Positions 10,952-22,982 are shown, counted from the first letter of the stretch. The stretch: 64,000 nt of DNA from Lobosporangium transversale (GCF_002105155.1 NW_019029012.1:62001-126000); one strand, 5' to 3'. The notes: generated from the sequence alone by a model not told the origin. A program made the numbers and translations.

Positions 10952-11039
10952 CCAGCCTGAGAGAGTAAGTGTCTGCCAGAGCAAGACACGTTTGCCTTTC
11001 AGCATGTGCATGTGCACATAAACTTCGTCCTCAGGCTGG
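10952..11039 (+). repeat. Palindrome-rich dispersed repeat, copy 2, with 10-bp inverted termini
   Basis: The 88-bp element starts CCAGCCTGAG and ends CTCAGGCTGG, a perfect 10-bp terminal inverted repeat, and contains the palindrome ATGTGCACAT. Similarity to the inverted copy at 1874-1960 extends a few bases past the right terminus (GACGAG). No clear target-site duplication is visible. Confidence 0.6.
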
Positions 11040-12481
11040 TGACGAGTCTAAGGAGGTCATTCATTTAGGTGTGTGTGTAAGTTACCCAGCAGCCACATAG
11101 AGAACACGCCCAATCTCGATATAATATTATTTGTTACATGTACAAGTCGAAATTAGTCTAAATTTTCATGGGCAGAAGAATACCATTGCTCGAGCATATG
11201 AAAACTAAGATCCTTTCATTTACAAACTTGGAAAGGTGTGAAGGGAGAGTCGATCTCCTCAATAACTGCTTTCTCGAGCGCTTCGCGGGGCGAACGCGGA
11301 AACCCTCGCAGTCCTCACTGTCACCGTGATGGGTTTAAACTTCTTGAGCCACATTTGAGATGCCATATGCGCAAGGCACTTCCCGCCGTTTTTTTTTTTT
11401 ATTTTTTTTTTTTTTTAAAAAAAAACATTTTTTTAGATCAGTATGGAGGATGACTCGGCAACAAATCTCAGCAAAAAAGAAACCATGAAGGAAGTAGAGA
11501 ATAATAGAGATAAGCACTTGGTTGTCTTTAGTCTAGGTAGAAGAAGGAGAAAATTGGGAAATGCGCAGAGAGACATGGCTTGATAAATGGATTTTAATAG
11601 TTTTCTACTGATTGATTTTTATTGATATTGATTTTTGCTTGTTGATTTTTACTGCTGATTGGTCCTTGCTGATTTTTTTGTTTGCATCCTTGGCATGCAA
11701 ATCGAGAGGCCGGAACACCGACGTTGCTCTTACGCACCCATAACTGTGGCCTCATATGGGTCATAAGAATCCAATAGCCGGCTGTTTTCTCTCTTGTAGG
11801 AACTGGAGCTGGCCTGTTCATGAGTTGATGAAAGCTAAATGGGCAAATTTGCCCGTTCTACGTTCCAATTGATAGTCAATAAACACTGCTCTGTTTATGT
11901 TGCGTACCCTTCGAAGACTTGTGCTGATCGTAGTGCATATGCTTAATGGAACTTTATACTCTATAATTAAAAAGACACAACCAAAAAGAACGAGCAGCAT
12001 TTGTTCCGACTTCCCGAGGGATAGAGGAAACCACGAACACATAAATGCATACTATTCCATATTTTAAATGACACACATCTTTGTAATGTTGTTTATAGTC
12101 TATGCCAATATCTTGGGGTGTCGATGCCACCGATACCACGCCGCATCGATAATGTGTTGATGCCGCCAATACTACCCTCTGCTGTCGCAAAGTTACACAG
12201 CACAAAATAGGGCGTGTTTAACAGCTAATAGGCACAGATGCGTTCTCTATATGGCTACTGGGTATGTTCATAACTAGGAGGACAATACACTGCCAGCTAA
12301 CGTTACAAGGCCTCTCTCAAGTAGAAGTAGGAGCAAAGGAAGTGAAAAATGTAGCCAGCCTTTTCAGTTTATTATTTTATTTTATTTTTTTTTATTATTA
12401 TTATTTTTTTTTTTTTACATTTGTCTCTACGGTTTTAGTCTATGTTATCTTCACTTTTCAGCCTTTAGAGACCTGACATGG
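11040..12481. other. Spacer without recognisable genes
   Basis: It contains a T tract broken by single bases at 11391-11416, a degenerate GATTGATTTTT-like iteration at 11600-11690, and a T/TTA-rich tract at 12375-12418. Short frames at 11594-11821 and 11954-12205 show no domain and are not called. Confidence 0.4.
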
Positions 12482-13617
12482 TCAATGATCGCCTGTGTTT
12501 TTGCTTTCTCTTTGGTCTTGAGATGGAGGAGGTGGTTGGGTTATGACTTTATATGGATCAACTGAGATAGGATGAGGACGTGCTTTGATGTTGATCCTGT
12601 CCAAGAACGCCAATACGCGATGCTCCATTCTGCGGATCTAATTTAATCCAAATATGGAAATATAGAATTATAAAAATGTGTCCTTTTTTCACTTTCCACC
12701 ATGCTCTTTCTGTCTCGCTTTCTCTCATACAAGGATTCTTTCTTCTCAACTTACTCGAATGGCCATGGGGTTATCACCTTCCTCTGTGACGACGTCTCTG
12801 GTGAGGATGGTGAACATGCCATAGTTATTACCAAAGACAACGTCGGTTAGGGCTCTGTCACCGACGATAGCGACCCGAGAGGGTTTGATGCCACTGAAAT
12901 GCCGCAAAAGTTCATCACCGCCTGAGGGTTTTTTCTGTTCATGACGCAGGACAGGGACTGAAAGAGATGTTTCGATAGCTTTAGCGAGTTGATGGTCCTG
13001 ATCATCCTTGGTTCCTGCAGAATTAGAGACGATAATGACTTGATCTTTATAAACATCTCTACATCTTTTCCATGCATCCTATTTTTTTTTTTTTTTTTTA
13101 TTTTGTGTAATGTAATGTAATGCATATCGGTAGGAAAAAAAAAAAAAAAAAAAAAGTTAATGAATTGTTTGTTATACAGGGATGCTTTTTTTTTTTTTTT
13201 TTTTTTGCTCTATGCTCCTTTCATATATGGTGACACTGATGCTCATCTAACCTTGAATGGTGGATGTAGATCATGGCCATAAGGTCGCGTCAAGCAATTG
13301 TCTTTATCGAATGCGATGGCAATAATGCCAGACCTATGAAGTTGTTCAAAATTGATATCACGGACATCTATTTTTTTTGCAATAGTATTTTATTATGAAT
13401 AATTAATAATTCATAATTCATAATCGTGTTACACTCCATTTTTCCTGAGTCGTGTTTAACTGAATGCTTTTTCTTTCTTTCTTTCTTTTTTTTTTTTTTT
13501 TTTATTTAAAAAAAAAAAAAAAGTACCTCGGACAATTAAGTGAGGTACCATGAGTCGAGGTGATGCCAAGACACGGAATGCTTGCAAGATTCCCTGGAGG
13601 TTGAAACTTTGTCCCAT
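12482..13617 (-). CDS. GEP4: Mitochondrial phosphatidylglycerophosphatase, GEP4-type HAD phosphatase
   Basis: Four exons (13527-13617, 13252-13367, 12755-13078, 12482-12637) give 228 residues. Exon 1 starts MGQSFNLQGILQAFRV and continues LASPRLMVPHLIVRD, the GEP4 signature. Exon 2 has HAD motif I, AFDKDNCLT. Exon 3 has motif II, IIVSNSAGT, and motif IV, IVGDRALTDVVFGN, then GMFTILTRD. Exon 4 gives RRMEHRVLAFLDR and a Pro-rich tail. The enzyme dephosphorylates phosphatidylglycerophosphate in the cardiolipin pathway, on the matrix side of the inner membrane. The exon 3 acceptor (TAG at 13079-13081) follows a nearly pure A tract instead of pyrimidines. It is slightly longer than the yeast protein because of the C-terminal extension. 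Frame and all key Asp residues are intact. Confidence 0.93.
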
Positions 13618-14060
13618 TTATTTTTATATGAATTTAAAACTGAATGAGTGAATGGGTGAATGAGTGAATGAGCAATTATAATGGAAAGAGAGGAATTGCA
13701 AAAGCAAAAAGCGAAAAGCAGAGCAGGTGTTTTAAAGCTATGACCATATTGGCATTGACTTTTTTTTTTTTTTTTTTTTTTTTAAATTTGTGTGTAAATG
13801 TTATACATTCTCTATGACTAAACCCTGGTTGCACAAGAGAGAAAGAAGGATAGGGATAAGGACAATCTTTTGTTTGTTGGTCAATCGCTCGCTCATTGTT
13901 CCTGTCGATGATGTCGATAAAGTGAACAGAAGAGGAGGGAAGGGATTAAGCGTGGGAATAAGTTTTTAATCTCATCATCTTTCAAAAACGAGTAAAAATG
14001 GTTCTTTTGTCCTAGTTGTATACTTGCTCTATTACTGCTGCTGTCCTGGTCCAGCAGTTA

Positions 14061-14061
14061 T

Positions 14062-14136
<75 letters not shown>

Positions 14137-14142
14137 CGCTGT
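14061..14142. repeat. TTGCTG hexanucleotide microsatellite
   Basis: About thirteen tandem units of TTGCTG, the last one interrupted. Both strands read open (Leu repeats on plus, Ser-Asn on minus), which explains the short overlapping frames here. It lies between the convergent-side flanks of GEP4 and the DUF1772 gene. Confidence 0.9.
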
Positions 14143-14375
14143 TTTCGAATGTTGGGGGATTTCGTTCTTTTATTCCGGGCCATATGCATGCGCAAATCAT
14201 GCAATCATGAAATCATCGTTTATTTACAATGAGGGAAAGCAGCAGAGCGGAAGAAGGACAGAGTATTTTCCCCTCTCAGAAGAGGATGCTTTTCACATTC
14301 TCCTCCGTTTTCTTCTTCACTCTCTCACTCTCCCTTCGTCTATTTTTTTTTTTTTTATTTTTTTTTATATAGCAT

Positions 14376-15035
14376 TCACAATGATACTCGCGTATAACCA
14401 GGTCCACTTAAGGCTGCATAGAGAGTAACGACCATGGCGCCATAGCTGAGTAAAGTCCTTCCGAAATGGATTGCATCCCATTGAATCAACATTTCTTCGA
14501 CTGAAGGTTCTTCCCGTGAATGTTTACGAATATCCAACAAGTGGGCATGAATCGGATGTAATAAAACGTTTGTGTAGAACAAGATCGAGCCCATCATGGC
14601 TGCACCTGCAAGATAGTAAGGGTTCCGGGTTTGATAGAATAAGATTGATCCGCCGATTACACTGGTCATTATAGAGGTGAATTGTATGGCTTTATGAAAA
14701 AAAAAAAAAAAAAAAATAAATAAATAAATAAATAAATAAAAAAAAAAACGATATGTTAGCTGAAAGATGATCATCGACAACAAGGATTGAGGAAAGAAAA
14801 GAAAGAGAAAAAGGAAAAGAAAAAGAAAAAAGTTACGTTTAGAAAGAATAAACATTTCTCCCCAGACTGAAAGCGACGAGTTCCAGGCGAAGCGACGGAG
14901 CGAAGGCATGATGACAGTGTTGAAATTCAATGCAGAACCTGCGTAGATGCCCATAGATGAGATAGTCACGATCTTTGTGATGAGGAGCACGTTGGAAGTG
15001 TTCGCAACCGCTCGAAATTGATGTACGACAGGCAT
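14376..15035 (-). CDS. DUF1772 (anthrone-oxygenase-like) membrane protein
   Basis: Two exons (about 14837-15035 and 14376-14689) give 170 residues. The frame has four likely membrane segments: VLLITKIVTISSMGIYAGSA, SVIGGSILFYQ, YYLAGAAMMGSILFY and LLSYGAMVVTLYAAL. The conserved WDAIHFGRTLL near the C-terminus is typical of DUF1772 proteins, which are small four-helix membrane proteins often of unknown function. The intron is rich in A and AAAT repeats and ends CATAAAG. I chose the start MPVVHQFRAVANTSN because upstream sequence in the same frame is low-complexity. An additional upstream exon cannot be excluded. Confidence 0.75.
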   Translation of the reverse strand: MPVVHQFRAVANTSNVLLITKIVTISSMGIYAGSALNFNTVIMPSLRRFAWNSSLSVWGEMFILSKRNFFLFLFLFLFLFFPQSLLSMIIFQLTYRFFFYLFIYLFIFFFFFFHKAIQFTSIMTSVIGGSILFYQTRNPYYLAGAAMMGSILFYTNVLLHPIHAHLLDIRKHSREEPSVEEMLIQWDAIHFGRTLLSYGAMVVTLYAALSGPGYTRVSL

Positions 15036-15807
15036 CTTGAGGACGTTTGTATAAATGATGTATATATCCCTGTAGATTAATCCAACTGTCTGCGTTTCTG
15101 ATGACTGAGCTTTCCTTACGATCCTGAAATGTTGGTGAAGAAAGGGTGGGGATGAACGTTGGTAACCAAAGCGAAAGAATGAAAAGTAGAAAGAGAAAAG
15201 AGAAGTGAGGCGAGAATGTGGGTGAAAAAAAAAAAAAAAAAAAAAGATAATTCTGGACATTACCAAATGCGGACGATTCGCGCATTGTCCAAATGTGATG
15301 TCGCACACACACGTGCATGCACACACACGCTTTTTATTTTATTTTATTTTTTTTTTTTTAGCTGCTGCATGAACTAGGAAATAAAAAGAATAGAACGAGA
15401 AAGGGAGGGATATAAGAAAAAATGCCTCATTACCAACAATAGGATGGAAATAAAAAAAGCCTGAGGGGTTTTTATGAAGGCAGCGAAGGGTGAAGGGAGA
15501 GAGAAAGAGACTTGGCAGATAGATAAGATAGAGAGAGAGAGATGCTTTCTTCTTTTCTTTCTTTTTTTTCCATCATCCATTTCTTCAACTTCATATTCCA
15601 TCCTCTACTACATTTCTCTGTGCTGACATAAAACCTAAAGTCAGTTGCATATTGCGTCCATTTTACATTTCGTGCATCGTAAATAAAAAAAAAACTTTTG
15701 CCCTTTTTTTTTTTTTCTTCAATCCTTCCTCCACAGCCCGCCTTCGCTTTCGTTTTCGCTTCCTTTTTCATACCTTACGTTTGCAATAGCAACAACCATC
15801 AGCATCT

Positions 15808-17328
15808 ATGGCATCTGTAATAGTCTTTCCAAACGTGACTACACACCGCAAGTTGCCACATCTTTCCAGAGAATCTAAGGATCCCAAGGTAGAGACCAAG
15901 GACACAAAGATATCGCGGGAGAATCTACCTGTTCTCTTTGACCACAACATGGATCCATTGTCTGCACGCGACCATGCTCCACTTACGCCTCCGGGGCCTT
16001 CATCTTCATCTCCTGGCGAACGTAGTAAGGGCTTCGTACCTTCTGATGCATCATCACTATCGTTAAAAAGCCCCTCATCAGTAAGCCTATGCAATGACAT
16101 CAGCCATACCAATGGACAAAACCTTTTATCAAACACTGCTGCCTCTGAGAGCAAGAGTGCTTTGACCACCACTGGTCACAATCAGGGCAGTGGCGATGGT
16201 TTTACAATGGATGATAATTTTAGCAAAAGGGGATCAATAAAAATTTCAAAGCCTAACAGCGCATCAGCCAAGAATTCGGCGATGGCAACATCACCACTAT
16301 CAAGGCGAGCAATTAGGGCCGGACTATCTGATGTCAATCCTGCTACTGCTACACCAATGCCGCACCCTTCCATTCTTAATTCCAACTCTGCGGCTACAGC
16401 AGCAGCACCAGAGCGAGGACAGCGAGGGGTGCAGGGCCATGAGGACGCTGCTGTTGCTACTGTTGCTCAACAAATAAATCATGACAACAATGCTCACCAC
16501 CAACAACAACAACAACAACAACAACAACAACTCCATCCCTCGGACGGACCACATGGTCCGAACTCATCAGCTTTGTCGCTGCCATTGTCTGTCTCCACGA
16601 CCCCGCCTTTAGAGGTACTATCTTCGTCATTGTCGCCACCCGAGTCCAAAACAATGAGGATTGCGCTCTACGATGCATTTGGATGTCTGTATCATCCTAT
16701 TCAGCACACACACCATCACGCGTCATCATCCTTTTCTTCCTCATCCTCATTATCGTCCATGTCCTCGTCCACAGCAATGTCGTACGGAAGACTCTCGAAT
16801 GCTTCTTCCTCTTCTACTTCTTCGGGCGTGACTGTACCATCGGACGAGACGATACCTTTGATCGGGATCTCGCCTCGAAGTTCCCCTATGCTCCGACCCC
16901 ATTTGGGGCCCTCAGCACCCATTACACCCCTGGATCTCTATGCTGAGGGACATGTAGGAGAGGGAGGGTATTTTGGATCCAAGAACGGCTCAATGTCTTC
17001 GCCGCCGCCCAATGGGCTCAACCGATCAGGGTCTTCGAGACATCTCTATGTACATCACTCTCATAATCACCATCCCCATCACCATCCCTATTCTTACTCC
17101 CATCATTTACACCAGAGTATGGATTCAGCCAAGACTTTGAAAAGTAGAGGGTCCTCGTTGGATTACAATCTCAACCCAACGGAGCATCCGGTGCTGTGTT
17201 CGTTACAGATGCTCAGTTTGACACATCCCCATCCTCCAGAACATTACCACCCACATTTGGGACATGACCTTGGACATGATCGCGTTTCGATCACGTCCTC
17301 CAGCACATTGTTTGAAAAGCAAAGTTGA
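15808..17328 (+). CDS. Large low-complexity Gln/His/Ser-rich protein, unknown
   Basis: A single-exon frame of 506 residues starting MASVIVFPNVTTHRK. It is largely disordered: Ser/Pro-rich segments (TPPGPSSSSPG), a run of ten Gln near residue 240, a Ser-rich block near residue 310, and a His-rich block near residue 420 (HHSHNHHPHHHPYSYSHH). A short ordered-looking stretch, MRIALYDAFGCLYHPIQ, sits near residue 285. No domain is recognised. A disordered regulator is possible, but no function is assigned. The open frame is much longer than expected by chance in this AT-rich DNA, and codon use looks coding. Confidence 0.65.
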   Translation: MASVIVFPNVTTHRKLPHLSRESKDPKVETKDTKISRENLPVLFDHNMDPLSARDHAPLTPPGPSSSSPGERSKGFVPSDASSLSLKSPSSVSLCNDISHTNGQNLLSNTAASESKSALTTTGHNQGSGDGFTMDDNFSKRGSIKISKPNSASAKNSAMATSPLSRRAIRAGLSDVNPATATPMPHPSILNSNSAATAAAPERGQRGVQGHEDAAVATVAQQINHDNNAHHQQQQQQQQQQLHPSDGPHGPNSSALSLPLSVSTTPPLEVLSSSLSPPESKTMRIALYDAFGCLYHPIQHTHHHASSSFSSSSSLSSMSSSTAMSYGRLSNASSSSTSSGVTVPSDETIPLIGISPRSSPMLRPHLGPSAPITPLDLYAEGHVGEGGYFGSKNGSMSSPPPNGLNRSGSSRHLYVHHSHNHHPHHHPYSYSHHLHQSMDSAKTLKSRGSSLDYNLNPTEHPVLCSLQMLSLTHPHPPEHYHPHLGHDLGHDRVSITSSSTLFEKQS

Positions 17329-17378
17329 TTCAGTAAATAGCACAGACTGGGCTGATGCGCACACACCTAGAGAAAAAA

Positions 17379-17409
<31 letters not shown>

Positions 17410-18330
17410 GAAAGAATAAAGAATAAAGAGCTGTAACATTGACACAGCCACCAACAGTAAAGAGAACAACAACAGCAACAGGTGGAAAAAGTAAAAAGAA
17501 GAAACAGTAGAGGACAGCAAGAGGAACAAAGCATTAGGTGATTCATAGAAAATAAAACGCGAAGTGATTTTGTCAACTGGTAGAGTTCATTTCCTGGTAA
17601 AAAAGCATTGTCGTGGAGAATGCAACAGGGTCTTTTCTAGTTGCCAAAACAAGGGAATTTTTACCCCACACACTCTCTTACCAAAAGAATGGTTATTTTG
17701 TCCACGTTTCATATTAATTGTGTTTGTACAGTCGAATACATAGACCCTTTTATTGTGTGTATATAAAAAAAAGAAAAGAAAAAAGAAAAAAGAAAAAAGA
17801 AAAAAGCGTGCTGCAACGACAGGACAGGGAGAAAAGATTAAAAGGCGGTATTTGGGGGAGCAAGGTAAGGCCCCATTAGAGAAAAGGATGTTTGTTTTTC
17901 AATATGCGCCATGCTTTGATGCATTTTACCTTTTGATGGGGTTATAAGGGAAGAAAGAGGGCTGGGATCCACGTGGACAAATATGAAAGTGAAAGTGAAA
18001 AGTGAGCAAGATGCATATGATCACAACATATAGAATATAAAGTAAAAAAAAAATTAGGCGGAAAATAAAGGAAGCAACAGAAGCAAGTATATCTCGTTTG
18101 AATTCCATCTTGGACACATGTCTAGTCTTTCTTTTTGAAAGCAATGGACCAGGAGCAATGATGATGATAGCTGTATAAGGAAAGAGAAGGGCGAAAAAGA
18201 AAGAGTCAAAGAGACCTGATGTTGGTTGTCATTGTGTGCTGTATAATGTAATTTAACATTGTGCTTATTTACTTTGCCCGCTTCACACTTATAACCCGCC
18301 TTACCCCGCTTTCAAGAAGTTTTCTGCACT

Positions 18331-18361
<31 letters not shown>

Positions 18362-19128
18362 AATGTTGTCCGTGGGAGAGAGAAGAGAATAGGAAAAAGA
18401 GCAGTTGAAGTGCCTTAGTCTGTGTGTATTCTTTATTTTTAGTTTACTAATGTTATTGTATTGTATTGTATTGTATTGTAATGGGTATTTACGCTTATGT
18501 TTGTTTGATCGGATTATATATATATATATTATATATATAATAAATATAAAATAGATATATCTATACAATGATCAAAGTGAGCATCGTTGCATTCCAATGG
18601 TCATGACATTGTTATGGAGTGTAAACAGGTCTTTTTTTATAAAGATCTTATTCATTCGATGGATGAAGAGCAGGGAGAACAAGGAGAAGAAGAAAAGGAG
18701 AAGAGGAAGAAAAGAAAAAAGAAATAAAAAAAGGTTAAAGAAGAAGAGAAGGGCGGAGTCATAACAGAACGGACAAGTCCATTGCATGGCCAACAACGAT
18801 AAGTCATTCGGAGATGACTTTTTTTTTTTTTTTTTTTTTTTTTTCACAAATCATGTCATCGAATGTCTATTTCGATGTACAAATGTATAATGTAAAATCC
18901 TCATTCGGACCTGATCTCCCCTTTTCCTCTCTCTTTCCCCCTTCCGCAATAACGGTTCTCTTTTCTTTCTTTCTTTCCTTTCTACCTTCTTTGTTTCCTT
19001 TCTTCTTCTTCCTTACTCTTTGATCCTTTATCTCTCTTCACTCTTCACTCCCCACTCTCCCACTCTCCACTCTCCCACTCTCTTATTCAATTCTTTCACA
19101 GGACTCGATTCTCTCTTACTCTTTATCA

Positions 19129-19161
<33 letters not shown>

Positions 19162-19210
19162 CTAATCCTTCACATCTCTTGTTGCTTCATCCTGTTCGCT
19201 TTCAATCATA
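17329..19210. other. Spacer with A/T tracts, AT and CT repeats
   Basis: It holds A or T tracts near 17371-17394, 18338-18360 and 18820-18844, GAAAA-type repeats near 17765-17806, a TA repeat near 18520-18540, and a CT array near 19135-19160 just before the carrier ATG. The pyrimidine-rich run up to 19200 is probably the core promoter or 5' leader of the carrier gene. No gene is supported. Confidence 0.5.
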
Positions 19211-22200
19211 ATGCCCTCCCTTACAGACCCTGATCCCGGCCCTAGTCCTGGACACATTACCGAGGCTGACAAGGATCGTACCTCTATCAAACTCATGGAC
19301 TTGCCAATGCAACCAAACAAGAACAAGAATAACAACAACAAGGACACGGACTCTGACTCTGACTCGGACACGAACACGAACACGAACACGGACACGGACA
19401 ATGTTACAGGAACCACTTCTACTTTTACTACAACCTCTGCCACTAAAAATGCTACATCTAAATCATTACCACCAACATCATTAAAATCACAATCACAATC
19501 ACAATCACAATCACAATTAAAATCTAATCCTGAATCAACCGATTTAAGCATTAGTAGCAGTCGTAGTAAAACTAGGAGTCGTAGTAACAGCACCAGCAAT
19601 AACACCACCACCACCACCAACAACAACAACAATAGTAATAATAATAAAAGTATTGAATCTGATTCCGACCCTACATTCTTGCCTGCCGACAATGACTGCA
19701 GCAACAACAACAAGCCTTCTTCTAAAGAAGAAGAAGACCTTGTCAAGCCTCAGTACAGAGTAGGGAATCCACCTCATTACGAAACCCGAGAAGAACGACA
19801 GATCCGGATCCGGAAACAATTCAGTCAACTCGATTCAAAACGATCTGGATTCTTGGACGCCAACTCTTTGGTCACCTTCTTTGAGGACATAACGCCGGAC
19901 AAGAATGTACAGCGACGGTATGCGGACGAACTATTACAGCTATGTCATTCCAGAAGTCTACGTAGGAAAAACAACAGCAGCAATAGCAATAATGATAGTG
20001 AGGATGAAGAAAAGGAGGGAGAAGAAGAGTCCCTAGATGGCTCTTTTGACTCTACAGGCTCAAGCAATGGTAATGGTCGTGGTAATGGCAATGGTACAGG
20101 TACAGGAGATCACAACAGTCAAGATCAGGATGGATCCTATCCATATGACAACGACAATCTGATTGATAACAACCATAGCCATCCTACTAATAAGACATTC
20201 GGAGGACATGGAGGACAAGTACGCTATGTTGACTTTGAAGTCTTTGTCGAGGAAAAGGAAGAGAGGCTATGGAACCTTTTCAGAGAGATTGACCATAACA
20301 ATGATAATGGTAAATCAAAAGAAAAGGAAAAAAAAAAAAAAAAAAAAAAATTATTATAAAAGGCTATTCAATGGGCTAGTTTACATGCTAACAAAGGTTT
20401 TATTTCTTTTCTTTTTTTTACTTTAACAGAAATCCAGGCAGATGAGTTGCAGGCATCATTGGCAAAGGCTGGGATCAACATGACAGATGCTGAACTACGG
20501 TTGTTCATCAAAGCCATGGACAAGGATGGTGACGGTGCGATTGATTTTGAGGAATGGCGTGATTTCTTGGTGGTAAGAGATTTTTTTATTTTTTATTTTA
20601 TTTTTTTATTACATCTAAAAAAACGCCTTTCTTCACAGAGAACAGGTATCTTTGGAAGGAATAGGGATAATCATGGTGGATATAGACAAAAGCCGATCAA
20701 ATGATGGCGATATTTGATATTTAAGGGACAATTAGTTACATCTATTGATAGCACTGCAATAGGAGGGAAAAGAGAGCGCTAGTGAGACAAAAAAAAAAAA
20801 AAAAAAAAAACCAGGGCGCAGCACAAGACAAAAAAGACAAATTAGTATTTCATAATCCAAAACCGTTTTCGTTTCTTATCTAATTCTGATTATTTCATTG
20901 TTATTATTATTTTAAACACATTTAGCTACTTCCTCGTGAACCAACCCTCAAAGAAATCTACAACTATGTTCAGGAAGTGGTGGCCCAGGTTGGCGTAGAC
21001 GGAGATGTTGTCATGCCACCCTCCGAGAATGATTACGTTGCCAGATACTTGTTGGCTGGCGCCATCGCTGGTGCAGTCTCGAGAACAGGTAAAATCAATT
21101 AAATAAAAAAAAAAAAACAGATGATGGTGAATGCAGATACAAAGAGATTTATATTTTTCTGGGTATTAAAAAAAAAAAAAAAGCACTTTTCACTTTGATA
21201 CCATTCGTCCATCAGCCACTGCACCACTGGATCGACTCAAAGTATATCTCATCACCAACTCAGTCCCGGCATTAACAGGTCCGGCTGCACAGGCTGGCCT
21301 TAAACACATTTCAAAGTTCACCTCACCCAAACCCATGACTGTCGCTCCTGTCAAACAAAGGCTCTTATGGAATGCAATCATAGATCTGTATCATCAGGGA
21401 GGTATCAGGACATTTTTCAAAGGCAATGGACTCAATATTATAAAGATTGTACCAGAATCTGCCATCAAGTTCTATACATATGAAACTAGCAAGAGCTTTA
21501 TTGTGAACCATATTCCTGCCATGACAGTCCATTCACATCACGACCCAAACAGCTCCGGGACAAGAACACATACAGCTCCACACCGACCCGAGATTGCAAC
21601 CTCGGGACGTTTCTTGGCAGGTGGTGTAGCCGGAGTGGTATCTCAATTCTCCATTTATCCATTGGAGACGATCAAAACCAGAATCATGTCGTCTACAGTC
21701 AGGACTAGCGGTAGTGGCCCAGCTTCTTCATCTTCATCTTCATCTTCATCTTCATCAACAGCATCAGCCACATCGACATTTGTAAAGAAAAAGGGGATAT
21801 TATCATCATCATCGCCATCACCGTCATTTGCGACTGCATCTGGGTCTATATCGTCTTTGTCTACAGCAACGGCATCAGCTATGGCACCTAGGAAACCTAG
21901 TATACGATCTGTAGCCGTTGAGATGTGGCAGAGAGCAGGCCTTCGTGGATTCTACCGCGGTTTAGGACCGTCTCTTGTAGGGATCTTCCCATATGCAGCG
22001 ATTGATCTTTCAGTATTTGAGACACTCAAGTTTGGATACATGCGATGGAAGGCAGGAGTACATGAAGGTGACGAAGGTAGTGATGAGAAATCATTAGAGA
22101 GACCTAGTGTCTTTGTCTTGTTGGCCTGCGGAACCATTAGTGGTAGTGTTGGTGCTACATGTGTATACCCACTCAGTCTTGCTCGAACGAGGTAAAAGCA

Positions 22201-22640
22201 TTTTTGATTGTCTAAGGCGTTTGTAGCGCACACATTTTTTCTTTTTTCCATTTTCTGCTAAACTCCTCTGATATGCACAAATCATTCCTCTCACACATTT
22301 GATCTCCACTCTTTCTTCGGATGTAGGTTACAAGCCCAAGGAACGCCTCAACATCCACAAACGTACACTTCAACATTGGATGTCTTCAGAAAGACTTATG
22401 AAAAGGATGGTATTCGAGGGTTCTACAAGGGCATGGTCCCGACTTTGACAAAGGTAAAGGCATTATCCATGATGTGTGATTTTCATTCAAATTAGACATC
22501 AAAGCTTTTTGACATGATACTAACAGCAGTTTATTTTCCTTCTTCTTCTCTTACTTCTTTGATGTCCTGTATAGGTTGTCCCTGCTGTTAGTATCTCGTA
22601 TGTTGTTTACGAATACAGTAAACGCGAACTTGGCCTCTAA
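19211..22640 (+). CDS. Ca2+-binding mitochondrial ATP-Mg/Pi carrier (SCaMC/Sal1-type)
   Basis: Six exons (19211-20309, 20430-20572, 20926-21088, 21216-22191, 22327-22453, 22575-22640) give 857 residues. After a disordered Asn/Ser/Asp-rich N-terminus of about 190 residues come EF-hands: FSQLDSKRSGFLDANSL is degenerate, while DKDGDGAIDFEE is canonical. The carrier domain has three repeats marked by PLDRLKVYL, PLETIKTRI and PLSLARTRLQAQG, plus GIRTFFKGNGLN, GLRGFYRGLGPS and GIRGFYKGMVPT. In this family the protein exchanges ATP-Mg for phosphate across the inner mitochondrial membrane under Ca2+ control. It is longer than Sal1 because of the N-terminus and a Ser-rich insertion of about 60 residues in repeat 2. 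Its last two exons are duplicated as a broken copy at 38.6-38.9 kb. Confidence 0.93.
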
Positions 22641-22689
22641 AAATTTTATCAATCTCTCTCTTTGAACAAGAAGAGGGCTTTGAGATTCC

Positions 22690-22720
<31 letters not shown>

Positions 22721-22935
22721 GGCACGAACAACATTCAGCATTCTCAAGAAAAAGAAAGAAAAAAAAAAAAGAAAAAGAAAAAGAAAAAAGAAACAATCTC
22801 TAGACTATTTTTTATCATTCGCCATAGATGGGGCCAAAAAAAAAAAAAAAAAAAAAAAAAAAGAAATGCATCTTCCACTCGCCCATTCCATTATTTATTT
22901 TTATCTTTTAGTTTTTGTTGCATGCTGCCTCGATC

Positions 22936-22982
<47 letters not shown>

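Noticed and set aside
14012..14428. Ser-Asn or Leu repeat frames on both strands
   Set aside because: They are produced by the TTGCTG microsatellite; no splice or start support.
17753..18144. Lys/Arg-rich and Phe-rich short frames
   Set aside because: They follow GAAAA repeats and AT-rich spacer; no domain, no conservation argument.
20573..20925. A small extra exon near 20638-20704 in the carrier gene
   Set aside because: Splicing 20572 directly to 20926 gives the expected FLVLLPREPT junction of Sal1-type carriers; the intermediate frame ends in a stop.
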